64,000 nt of DNA from Olleya namhaensis (GTDB lineage Bacteria; Bacteroidota; Bacteroidia; Flavobacteriales; Flavobacteriaceae). The position numbers were made by a program, and so were the translations under genes. The notes beneath the pieces are model-generated. The model searched no databases. It was given only the letters and a program-made list of their open reading frames with translations, and was not told the DNA's origin. The stretch is from NCBI RefSeq assembly GCF_900114005.1, contig NZ_FORM01000002.1, forward strand, positions 62,001 through 126,000, written 5' to 3'. Shown here piece by piece: positions 51,631 to 60,023 of the stretch (position 1 is the first letter of the stretch; each line of letters begins with the position of its first letter).

Positions 51631-51681
51631 AAAAAAACACCAAAACAAAAACTACAGAAGCAGATTATTGATTTGGTGTTT
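51631..51681 (-). terminator. Possible terminator after the GSCFA gene
   Basis: On the minus strand AAACACCAAAT...TTTGGTGTTTTTTT forms a stem with a long loop and ends in a T-run, about 140 bases after the GSCFA stop at 51818. Confidence 0.45.
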
Positions 51682-51710
51682 AATTGAAATATATGATTAA
51701 TAGCTCGATA

Positions 51711-51726
51711 AAAGTAGCGCTACTTT
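51711..51726. promoter_or_regulatory. Perfect 16-bp palindrome AAAGTAGCGCTACTTT
   Basis: A 16-base perfect inverted repeat without spacer in the 250-base gap upstream of the DUF4230 gene. The lack of a loop argues against a terminator and leaves a dimeric operator as one possibility. No second copy was found. Confidence 0.4.
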
Positions 51727-51817
51727 ACGTTAAAATATTTTTTATTCGTTAAACCGGATATTAATCTGTTGTAAACATCATTTGTACTAAATCGCTTACA
51801 TATCAATAGGTTGCGAA

Positions 51818-52765
51818 TCATTCGAATTTAATATAAGGTAATCGACGAACTAAACTTTCTTGTTTATTTTGTAATTGTTCTCTAAATTTTAGATGTGCTT
51901 CAGAGTTAGGATTAAATGGTTTATGCTGTATTCCTTTTTGTACAACATCGACTTCTGTCATAATTTTTTCTGCAGAATCGGCAATCCAAACATCATTAAA
52001 GCGTTGCCAAATATAATCGACTGCTAATGGACTTGGATGAATAAAATCTTGATTATAAAAACGGTAATCCCTCAGCTCGTCCATCATAATTTCATAAGAT
52101 GGAAAATAATGCGATTGACTGCCCAGAACTTTATGAATAGCTGTTATTAAATGTGATTTACTTTGTGTGTTCTCCACAAAACCATCCTTAATGTGTCTTA
52201 CAGGAGATACTGTAAAAATAAAATTAACCGTAGGATTAACTTTTTTAACCTCCGTTATAATAGCTTGAAGTGCAGCCACGATAACATCCACACCTAATAT
52301 TTGTTTTTGAAATTGCTGCTGCGGAATTTTATGACAATTGGCAACTATTTTATTAGTCTTTATATAACGATAAATCCATGCTGTACCTAAAGTGATAACC
52401 ACATGAGAACTTTGCTTTAAATAATGACCCGTTTTTTGAGACGCCGCATTAAGCTGATGTAATAATAAACTTTTTGTATGTTGACTTAATTTTGAATGTG
52501 CATCAAAACTATGAAACTGCTCGTTGTTAAGAAATACATCCGTATCCGCATATTTCTTCCCACTTAATGCATTAATAACCAAATTATGAATAGCCACAGG
52601 ATGAAATAAAATACCAAACGGATTAACATAATGCTGAAACTTGAAATACTCAAATTTTTCACCAATGTTTTCCGCAAAACAAGACCCCAATAAAAACACT
52701 TTCGAGTTATAGCTTATTAGATTACTTTCTTGCTTTTGTAATGGTATTTTGGTTTGAAGATTCAA
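51818..52765 (-). CDS. GSCFA domain protein
   Basis: The 315-residue product has the name-giving motif FLLGSCFAENIGEKF at residues about 28-42, then VITLGTAWIYR and HPSPLAVDYIW toward the end. GSCFA proteins form an uncharacterised SGNH-hydrolase-like family mostly in Bacteroidota. It overlaps the preceding small gene by four bases, so the two are coupled. Substrate unknown. Confidence 0.92.
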   Translation of the reverse strand: MNLQTKIPLQKQESNLISYNSKVFLLGSCFAENIGEKFEYFKFQHYVNPFGILFHPVAIHNLVINALSGKKYADTDVFLNNEQFHSFDAHSKLSQHTKSLLLHQLNAASQKTGHYLKQSSHVVITLGTAWIYRYIKTNKIVANCHKIPQQQFQKQILGVDVIVAALQAIITEVKKVNPTVNFIFTVSPVRHIKDGFVENTQSKSHLITAIHKVLGSQSHYFPSYEIMMDELRDYRFYNQDFIHPSPLAVDYIWQRFNDVWIADSAEKIMTEVDVVQKGIQHKPFNPNSEAHLKFREQLQNKQESLVRRLPYIKFE

Positions 52766-53127
52766 TTAGATCTTTGTTTTTTTAAACATTTTCTTTTCAG
52801 CTTTTTTTCTGTTTTAAACAAAATATAAGGGTACTTACCTAAACCGACATCAAAATTAAACTGTTCTAATTGCTTTTTAGTTTCATCATCCAAAATACCT
52901 GTCTCACTCAAGTTATAACCTAAGTAATTTAATTGTTTTTGGATTTGCAAAACTTGTGCTTTTGAAGGTGACAAAACTGTTTTCACCCATTTTGTATTGC
53001 CCTCTAAATCTACAGATTCGCAAAACACATAACCATTATCAAACGTATCAAAACTAATCGACTGGCTTACTTGACAAAACAACATACAAGGAAAAAAAAC
53101 TAAAAGTAACAACCAACGCTTTTTCAT
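52762..53127 (-). CDS. Exported peptidoglycan-binding-like small protein
   Basis: The 121-residue product has a signal peptide (MKKRWLLLLVFFPCMLFCQ). The mature part contains QIQKQLNYLGYNLSETGILDDETKKQLEQF, typical of a PG_binding_1-like helical repeat. It is translationally coupled to GSCFA. It may help localise that protein in the envelope. Confidence 0.7.
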   Translation of the reverse strand: MKKRWLLLLVFFPCMLFCQVSQSISFDTFDNGYVFCESVDLEGNTKWVKTVLSPSKAQVLQIQKQLNYLGYNLSETGILDDETKKQLEQFNFDVGLGKYPYILFKTEKKLKRKCLKKQRSN

Positions 53128-53183
53128 AAATTATTTCTTTTAGTTCCTTTACTTGTTTATTAATTCTGATAGTCTATTCTTAA

Positions 53184-55799
53184 TTAAGAAATATACCCTT
53201 TAGCAGCCTCTAAAGCATTAACAATACCTTCTGGATGCTTACCTCCTGCTGTAGCAAAAAATGGTTGCCCACCACCTCCACCATGGATGTGTTTCCCTAA
53301 TTCTCTTACAATAGTTCCTGCGTTAAGCGACTTAGTTTCTACCAAACTTTTAGATACGTAACATGACAAGATTGCTTTTCCATCGTTTTCTGCACCAAAT
53401 AACAAGTATAAGTTATCAAACTGGCTACCTAACTCAAAACATAAATCTTTAATTCCTGAAGGATCTAAATCTAATTGCTTAGCTAAAAAGTTAACCCCAT
53501 TTATTTCTGTGATTTCGTTTTTAAGTTCGCCTTTTATATTCTTAGCTTTATCTTTAAGTAATTGTTCTATTTGCTTTTTTAAGCCTGTATTTTCATCTTG
53601 CAAATTTTGTAATGCTTTAACAGGCTCTTGCGCATTGTTAAGCATATCTTTCATTTCAAAGAATGATCTATTATTTTCGTGATAATAAGACTTAACTGCA
53701 TCGTTTGTAATTGCTTCAATACGGCGTATTCCAGAAGCAACTGCGCCTTCAGACACTATTTTAAAATGCCAGATATCTGCAGTGTTATCCACGTGCGTCC
53801 CACCACACAACTCTATAGATTGACCAAATCTAACGGTACGTACAGCATCGCCGTACTTTTCGCCAAATAACGCCATAGCCCCTTCTTCAATAGCTTTTTC
53901 CATTGGCACATTACGTCCTTCTTGTAATGGCAACTTACTTTCTATTCTAGAGTTTACAAAGTTTTCTACATCACGTAATTCTTCTACAGTTAACTTAGAA
54001 AAGTGAGAAAAATCAAAACGCAAATATTTAGAGTGTACCGCACTTCCTTTTTGCTCCACATGCTCTCCTAAAACTTCTCTTAATGCTTGGTGCAATAAGT
54101 GTGTTGCTGTATGATTACATTCTGTTCTGTAACGTTGTTTAGCATCTACTTTAGCAATAAACACTTGATTTACATCACGAGGCAACTCTTTAGTTAAGTG
54201 AATAATAATGTTATTCTCCTTTTTAGTATCAACGATATAAAACACATCACCATTACCTGCTTGAATATAACCTTTATCTCCAACTTGCCCTCCACCTTCT
54301 GCATAAAACGGTGTTAAATTAAAGACTAGTTGATACATTTCGCCATCTTTTTTAGAAACGACTTTACGGTATTTTGTGATTTTTACTTTAGCTTCTAATT
54401 GATCGTATCCGATAAATTCTTGATCTTCATCTTCAATTAAATCAGTCCAATCATCAGACTTTAATTCTGATGCCTCACGACCTCTTCCTTGCTGTTCTTT
54501 TAATCGCTTATTAAATTCACCTTTATTATAAGAGAATCCTTTTTCTCTTAAAATTAAATCAGTTAAATCTTCAGGAAAACCATAGGTATCTTTAAGCTCA
54601 AAAACCTTAGAACCAGACACTTGCTTATCCGTTGCATTATCTACAATACGATCTAAAATAGCTAAACCTTGATCCAATGTTCTTAAAAAAGAGGCTTCTT
54701 CTTCTTTAATTACATTTTCTATTAATTGTTTTTGTGCTTTTAATTCAGGGAATGCAGCACCCATTTTTTCCGTTAAAACATTAACTAAACGGTAAATAAA
54801 TGGTTCTTTCTTATCTAAAAATGTAAATCCATAACGTACTGCACGACGCAAAATACGACGGATTACATACCCCGCTCCTGTATTACTTGGCAATTGCCCG
54901 TCTGCAATAGAAAATGCGACTGCACGTACATGATCAGATATTACACGAATAGCAATATCCACTTTCTCGTCTACATCATAATCTTTACCTGTTATAGCTT
55001 CTATTTCTCTAATAATAGGTGTAAAAACATCAGTATCGTAGTTAGATCGTACGTTTTGTAACACCATACATAAACGTTCAAACCCCATACCTGTATCAAT
55101 ATGTTTGTTTGGTAACCCTTCTAACGTTCCATTTGCTTTACGGTTGTATTGCATGAAAACTAAGTTCCAAATCTCCACAACATGCGGATGGTCCTCGTTA
55201 ACTAAAGTTTTACCATCTACTTTTGCTTTTTCTTCCGCAGATCTAATGTCTACGTGGATTTCGCTACAAGGTCCGCAAGGTCCTTGTTCTCCCATTTCCC
55301 AAAAGTTATCTTTTTTATTTCCTTTTAAAATACGGTCTTCACTAATATATTGTTTCCAAATATCATAAGCTTCCGTATCCATTTTAAGGTTATCGTCATC
55401 ATCACTACCTTCAAAAACGGTAACATATAAAATATCCTTATCAATTTTATATACTTCCGTTAATAACTCCCATGCCCAAGCAATAGCTTCTTTTTTAAAG
55501 TAATCACCAAAAGACCAGTTACCTAACATTTCAAATAATGTATGGTGGTAAGTATCATAACCAACTTCTTCTAAATCGTTATGCTTACCAGAAACACGTA
55601 AACATTTTTGACTATCTGTTATACGATTATTTTTAGGCTCACTATTTCCTAAAAAATACTCTTTAAAAGGTGCCATTCCGGCATTTACAAACATCAAAGT
55701 TGGATCATCCTTTAACACCATTGGTGCAGATGGCACTATACTGTGCTTTTTATCTTCGAAAAACTTAAGGAAAGTTGCGCGTATGTCTTGAGAATTCAT
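53184..55799 (-). CDS. alaS: Alanine--tRNA ligase
   Basis: The 871-residue product matches bacterial AlaRS. Class II aminoacylation motifs are at the N-terminus ([26 protein letters not shown]), the editing domain has [11 protein letters not shown] and [20 protein letters not shown] (zinc-type Cys/His site), and the C-Ala domain ends in [18 protein letters not shown]. It charges tRNA-Ala and clears Ser/Gly mischarging. It is divergent from the M23 peptidase gene. Confidence 0.98.
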   Translation of the reverse strand: MNSQDIRATFLKFFEDKKHSIVPSAPMVLKDDPTLMFVNAGMAPFKEYFLGNSEPKNNRITDSQKCLRVSGKHNDLEEVGYDTYHHTLFEMLGNWSFGDYFKKEAIAWAWELLTEVYKIDKDILYVTVFEGSDDDDNLKMDTEAYDIWKQYISEDRILKGNKKDNFWEMGEQGPCGPCSEIHVDIRSAEEKAKVDGKTLVNEDHPHVVEIWNLVFMQYNRKANGTLEGLPNKHIDTGMGFERLCMVLQNVRSNYDTDVFTPIIREIEAITGKDYDVDEKVDIAIRVISDHVRAVAFSIADGQLPSNTGAGYVIRRILRRAVRYGFTFLDKKEPFIYRLVNVLTEKMGAAFPELKAQKQLIENVIKEEEASFLRTLDQGLAILDRIVDNATDKQVSGSKVFELKDTYGFPEDLTDLILREKGFSYNKGEFNKRLKEQQGRGREASELKSDDWTDLIEDEDQEFIGYDQLEAKVKITKYRKVVSKKDGEMYQLVFNLTPFYAEGGGQVGDKGYIQAGNGDVFYIVDTKKENNIIIHLTKELPRDVNQVFIAKVDAKQRYRTECNHTATHLLHQALREVLGEHVEQKGSAVHSKYLRFDFSHFSKLTVEELRDVENFVNSRIESKLPLQEGRNVPMEKAIEEGAMALFGEKYGDAVRTVRFGQSIELCGGTHVDNTADIWHFKIVSEGAVASGIRRIEAITNDAVKSYYHENNRSFFEMKDMLNNAQEPVKALQNLQDENTGLKKQIEQLLKDKAKNIKGELKNEITEINGVNFLAKQLDLDPSGIKDLCFELGSQFDNLYLLFGAENDGKAILSCYVSKSLVETKSLNAGTIVRELGKHIHGGGGGQPFFATAGGKHPEGIVNALEAAKGYIS

Positions 55800-55932
55800 A
55801 TTGTAATGTTGATAATCTTGTTAGCATAAGCTTAACGCTTATTAAAACAATTTATATATTTGTTATTCGTTACTATTTTAATCAACTGAAAAATTCAGTT
55901 TTAATAACTACAAAAATAGTATAAATTAGATA

Positions 55933-56904
55933 ATGAGTAAGGTAAAATATTATTATGATTCTGAAACGCTCTCTTATAAAAAAATAGAGCGTAGAAAAAG
56001 ACGCACATTTAAGTTTATATCTTTATTCTTAATTGCTGCTGCCTTATTCGGTTTTTTGTTTGTTTTTATTGGTGGTCACTACTTTGAATCGCCCAAAGAA
56101 AAAGCGTTAAAACGAGAATTATCAAACTTAGAGTTACAGTTTGATTTACTTAATAAAAAAATGGAAGAGGCAGAAACAGTCTTAGCCAATATTGAAGATC
56201 GCGACAATGCTATTTACCGTTTATATTTTGAAGCTAACCCAATACCTGAAGAGCAACGTAAAGCTGGGTTTGGTGGTGTAAATCGTTATAAAAAATTAGA
56301 TGGTTACGATAATTCGGAATTAATTATAAGTAGCAGCCAACGTATTGATAAATTACTAAAACGTATTGTTGTGCAATCTAAATCTTTAGATGAAATAGCG
56401 GTTTTAGCTGAAGAAAAAGAAAAATTACTACTAGCTATTCCAGCAATACAACCCGTAAGTAACGAGGACTTGACACGTATGGCTTCTGGATACGGTATGC
56501 GATCTGATCCTTTTACTAAATTAAGAAAAATGCACTGGGGGATGGATTTTACATCTCCAAGAGGAACACCTGTTTACGCTTCTGGAGACGGTAAAATAGA
56601 ACGTGCAGACAGTAACTCTGCAGGGTACGGTAATCATATTAGAATTGACCATGGTTATGGTTATGTCTCTTTATACGCGCATTTATTTAAATATAATGTA
56701 CAAAAAAACCAGCGTGTTAAACGTGGCGATTTAATTGGGTTTGTTGGTAGTACTGGTCGCTCTGAAGCACCACACTTACATTACGAAATATTTAAAGACG
56801 GAGAACGTATCAACCCTATAAACTTTTACTACGGAAGTTTATCTCCTGAAGAATTTAATAAACTATTGGAGCGTGCTTCTTTAGAAAATCAATCTCTAGA
56901 TTAA
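55933..56904 (+). CDS. M23 family metallopeptidase (LytM-type), membrane-anchored
   Basis: The 323-residue product has one membrane helix (about 28-47), a coiled-coil stretch (about 55-90) and a C-terminal LytM/M23 domain with SGYGMRSDPFTKLRKMHWGMDF (HxxxD zinc motif), HIRIDHGYGYVSLYAHL and HLHYEIFKDG. All zinc ligands look intact, so it is likely an active peptidoglycan endopeptidase and not a degenerate EnvC-type activator. The stop overlaps the MerR gene start by one base. Confidence 0.93.
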   Translation: MSKVKYYYDSETLSYKKIERRKRRTFKFISLFLIAAALFGFLFVFIGGHYFESPKEKALKRELSNLELQFDLLNKKMEEAETVLANIEDRDNAIYRLYFEANPIPEEQRKAGFGGVNRYKKLDGYDNSELIISSSQRIDKLLKRIVVQSKSLDEIAVLAEEKEKLLLAIPAIQPVSNEDLTRMASGYGMRSDPFTKLRKMHWGMDFTSPRGTPVYASGDGKIERADSNSAGYGNHIRIDHGYGYVSLYAHLFKYNVQKNQRVKRGDLIGFVGSTGRSEAPHLHYEIFKDGERINPINFYYGSLSPEEFNKLLERASLENQSLD

Positions 56905-57233
56905 TGATTATTAATCTTCCAGAAAAACGGTATTATACCATAGGTGAGGTTGCCAAAGCATTTGATGTCAACACATCGTTACTTAGATTCTGGGAAAAAG
57001 AATTTGATGCTTTAAAACCAAAGAAAACAGAAAAAGGAAACCGTAAATTTACACCCGAAGATGTCAAAAACTTGCAACTAATTTATCATTTAGTAAAAGA
57101 ACGTGGCTTTACGTTAGACGGTGCAAAAACACATTTAAAAGAAGAAAAAAAGAAAACACTAGATAATTTTGAAATTATAACTAAATTGGAAGGTGTTAAA
57201 GCACAATTAATAAAATTAAAAAATGAACTATAA
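56904..57233 (+). CDS. MerR family transcriptional regulator
   Basis: The 109-residue product has the N-terminal winged helix-turn-helix KRYYTIGEVAKAFDVNTSLLRFWEKEF and second helix FTPEDVKNLQLIYHLVKERGF, followed by a short C-terminal helix. No ligand-binding domain or metal Cys is present. It is a common Bacteroidota neighbour of M23 genes. It also overlaps an upstream alternate start of lemA. Confidence 0.92.
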   Translation: MIINLPEKRYYTIGEVAKAFDVNTSLLRFWEKEFDALKPKKTEKGNRKFTPEDVKNLQLIYHLVKERGFTLDGAKTHLKEEKKKTLDNFEIITKLEGVKAQLIKLKNEL

Positions 57234-57270
57234 ACAACTGCCAGAAAACGGAACTAAAAAATCTTCGACT

Positions 57271-57867
57271 ATGAAAAAATTACTTATCCCTATTATTATC
57301 ATCGGAATCCTTGCTTTTGCATTATTTAGATGGGGAATTGGAGTTAACAACGAAATTATAGAAAAAGAAGGTGTTGCTGTCGCACAATGGGCAAACGTAG
57401 AAAGTTCTTACCAAAGAAGAGCGGATTTAATACCTAATCTTGTTGCTACTGTAAAAGGATATGCAGATCACGAAAAAGAAACACTTGAAGCTGTAATAAA
57501 AGCAAGAGCAGAAGCTACTAAACCTACAATTAATGTAGATGCAAGTGCTATTTCTCCAGAAAATATTGCACAATTTCAAAAAGCACAACAAGGTTTAAGT
57601 GGTGCTTTATCTAGACTATTAGTATCTGTAGAGCGTTACCCTGATTTAAAGGCTGACAAAAGCTTTTTAGAATTACAAAGCCAATTAGAAGGTACAGAAA
57701 ACAGAATTAATGTAGAGCGTAACAGATTTAACAATTTAGCAGGAGCTTACAATATCTTTATTGCAAAATTCCCAACTAGCTATGTTGCAGACTACATTAA
57801 CAAAGGCGCACTTGGTTTATTTAAATCTTCTCCAGGAAGTGAAAATGCACCTAAAGTACAATTTTAA
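57271..57867 (+). CDS. lemA: LemA family membrane protein
   Basis: About 198 residues from the ATG at 57271. It begins MKKLLIPIIIIGILAFALF (membrane helix) and continues EGVAVAQWANVESSYQRRADLIPNLVATVKGYA, the LemA signature. The rest is helical with IFIAKFPTSYVADY. The longer frame from 57223 would put 16 polar residues before the helix and overlap the MerR gene, so the later ATG is chosen. Role unknown. Followed three bases later by a TPM gene, as in many LemA operons. Confidence 0.93.
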   Translation: MKKLLIPIIIIGILAFALFRWGIGVNNEIIEKEGVAVAQWANVESSYQRRADLIPNLVATVKGYADHEKETLEAVIKARAEATKPTINVDASAISPENIAQFQKAQQGLSGALSRLLVSVERYPDLKADKSFLELQSQLEGTENRINVERNRFNNLAGAYNIFIAKFPTSYVADYINKGALGLFKSSPGSENAPKVQF

Positions 57868-57870
57868 TTT

Positions 57871-58311
57871 ATGCAAGATCAAGTTGAATCATTTTTAACG
57901 ACTATTGAAGAACAGGAAATTGTTGAAGCTATTAGGTTAGCCGAAGATGAGACCTCGGGCGAAATAAGAGTACATATCGAGCGTACTTGTAATGATAACG
58001 TTGAGGCGTGCGCATTACAAGTATTCTCGGTTTTAAAAATGAATAACACAAAACATCGCAATGGTGTTTTAATATATGTTGCTGTAGATGACCATAAGTT
58101 TAGTATTTATGGCGACGAAGGCATCAATAAAGTGGTTCCTAAAACATTTTGGGACGACACTAAAACTGTCATAGAAACTCATTTTAAAAACGCCAATTTT
58201 AAACAAGGGTTAGTTGACGGAATCTTGCACGCTGGTCAACAATTAAAAAAACACTTTCCGGTTGAGGATAACAATACAAATGAGTTATCAAACACTATTT
58301 CTAAAGGATGA
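57871..58311 (+). CDS. TPM domain protein, cytosolic form
   Basis: The 146-residue product is a single TPM (YgcG) domain: IVEAIRLAEDETSGEIRVHIE, VLIYVAVDDHKFSIYGDEGI, FKQGLVDGILHAGQ. No signal peptide or membrane helix is present, unlike the next gene. Its start lies three bases after lemA. Its stop overlaps the next start by four bases (ATGA). Confidence 0.88.
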   Translation: MQDQVESFLTTIEEQEIVEAIRLAEDETSGEIRVHIERTCNDNVEACALQVFSVLKMNNTKHRNGVLIYVAVDDHKFSIYGDEGINKVVPKTFWDDTKTVIETHFKNANFKQGLVDGILHAGQQLKKHFPVEDNNTNELSNTISKG

Positions 58312-59180
58312 TATTAAGTAATCAGTGGTCAACAGTTAGTCCAAAAACTTTAAAACACATAGCCAGACATCTTGTTACATTATGTTTATTGCTTTGGGTT
58401 AGTAATGGTTTTGCGCAATATAAAATTCCGCCAAAACCAGACAAAGCTAATGGTGGACAAACTAGTGTTTATGACTACGTTAATTTATTATCACCTGCAC
58501 AAAAAAGCACTTTAGAAAACAAACTAATACGTTATTCCGACACCACATCTACACAAATAGTGGTGGCCATTATACCGTCTACACAAGGCGAATACATTAA
58601 CTATTTAGCGACTAATTGGGCTCACGAATGGGGTATTGGTCAAGAAAAAGAAGACAACGGTATATTTATACTTCTAGCACGTAACGATAGAAAAATAAAT
58701 ATCAGTACGGGTTATGGTGTAGAACACTTATTAACCGATGCCTTAGCTAGTCGTATTATCCAACAAGACATTATACCTTTTTTTAAGCAAAACGACTATT
58801 ACGGTGGCTTAAATCGTGGTTCCGATGCTATTTTTGAGGTTATGACTGGTGAGTATAAAGGTTCTCGTCAAAATGATACATCAGAAGAGTTTCCAATAGG
58901 TATCATTTTCTTTTTAGTCATTATTTTTATCATCATTTTAATTTCGATATCTAAAAACAGACGAGGCGGGAATGGTACTGATAATTTTGGTGGCGGTAGC
59001 AATTCAACACGAAGTATCCTTGAAGCCATTATATTAAGTAACTCCGGTCGTGGTGGTTACAGAAGTGGTTCTGGAGGCTTTGGAGGAGGCGGTTTTGGCG
59101 GTTCTTCTGGAGGTGGTGGATTTGGTGGAGGCTTCGGAGGCGGAGGCTTTGGAGGTGGCGGTGCTTCAGGTGGGTGGTAA
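58308..59180 (+). CDS. TPM domain protein with membrane anchor and Gly-rich tail
   Basis: The 290-residue product has a signal sequence (to about residue 37), a TPM domain (about 50-185; QIVVAIIPSTQGEYINYLA, ARNDRKINISTGYGVEHLL), a transmembrane helix (about 202-219) and a long GG(F)GGG repeat tail from about 245. The tail is typical of the secreted YgcG form. The LemA-TPM-TPM operon is a known conserved layout that probably acts in the envelope. Confidence 0.92.
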   Translation: MILSNQWSTVSPKTLKHIARHLVTLCLLLWVSNGFAQYKIPPKPDKANGGQTSVYDYVNLLSPAQKSTLENKLIRYSDTTSTQIVVAIIPSTQGEYINYLATNWAHEWGIGQEKEDNGIFILLARNDRKINISTGYGVEHLLTDALASRIIQQDIIPFFKQNDYYGGLNRGSDAIFEVMTGEYKGSRQNDTSEEFPIGIIFFLVIIFIIILISISKNRRGGNGTDNFGGGSNSTRSILEAIILSNSGRGGYRSGSGGFGGGGFGGSSGGGGFGGGFGGGGFGGGGASGGW

Positions 59181-59334
59181 CCCGTTATGAAGTCAATTAC
59201 TTTAAACAAGCAATTTATAACGTATTACAAATATCTTCAGACAGATAAACTCTAAAACTACAGACAACAAAAATACAATCTCAAGTATCAGTTTAAAACT
59301 CATTACTAATTATATCAATAGTTGTAAAACACAA

Positions 59335-59365
59335 AAGCCATAACAGATTATTTCTGCTATGGCTT
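59335..59365 (-). terminator. Terminator after the OmpA-like gene
   Basis: AAGCCATA.CAGA and TCTG.TATGGCTT arms with one mismatch; on the minus strand a T-rich tail (TTTTGTGTTTT) follows. It lies 65 bases after the stop at 59430. Confidence 0.65.
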
Positions 59366-59429
59366 ATTTGATTATTGAAATGGTGTTTCTTTTAAAAAGA
59401 ATGGATTAATTAATCACACTAACAGTTTA

Positions 59430-60005
59430 CTAAATCTCAATTTGAACCCAAGTTTTTGTTTTTTCTTCAAAAAACCACTCAAAGCCCTCTTTAGGATCAG
59501 GTAATCGATTAATGACTCTAAATTCAAATCTAGTATTTTTATTATAGACCAAAGAACAATTATCAGTCTCAGCACACTCTTGTAAAGGCATAGTATTCCC
59601 AACAGCTAAAACTCTAATTTGTTTTGAATCTATAGTCTCTTTATTTGAAAACAAATAATTTAAAAGCAATTTTGCTGTCTTTTTAGATTGCTCAATATTA
59701 TAATCTTCCGTCCCGTTAGAATCAAAATGACTTCTGATTTCAACGTTTAAATTTCTATCTAATAATTTTAAAACACTTTTAATATTTTTTTTGTCATTTT
59801 CGCTAAAAGCACCAGATTTAATATTTTCTAATTTCAATTCCTGAAAGCTCATCAAGTCACAATTAAGCTCTTCCCAATCACTTATTTTATTATCTTCACT
59901 TAAACATCTTACATAACACTTCCCCGCTTTTGGATTAGAAGGCATGTCTTGAGCTTGAACTGCAAAGGATAACAATGATACTCCTAGTATAAAATATTTT
60001 CTCAT
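59430..60005 (-). CDS. OmpA-like exported protein
   Basis: The 191-residue product has a Sec signal (MRKYFILGVSLLSFAVQA) and a C-terminal OmpA-like region with RNLNVEIRSHFDSNGTEDYNIEQSKKTAKLLLNYLF, in which the beta-alpha and sugar-binding positions are recognisable but divergent. It starts 18 bases downstream of the receptor stop, so it belongs to the same operon. It may attach the outer membrane to peptidoglycan or support the partner barrel. Confidence 0.75.
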   Translation of the reverse strand: MRKYFILGVSLLSFAVQAQDMPSNPKAGKCYVRCLSEDNKISDWEELNCDLMSFQELKLENIKSGAFSENDKKNIKSVLKLLDRNLNVEIRSHFDSNGTEDYNIEQSKKTAKLLLNYLFSNKETIDSKQIRVLAVGNTMPLQECAETDNCSLVYNKNTRFEFRVINRLPDPKEGFEWFFEEKTKTWVQIEI

Positions 60006-60023
60006 AAAATAAAATTACAATAA

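Noticed and set aside
59181-59334. Small gene after the Gly-rich TPM gene
   Set aside because: No open frame of useful length and only one hairpin, assigned as a terminator of the opposite-strand gene.
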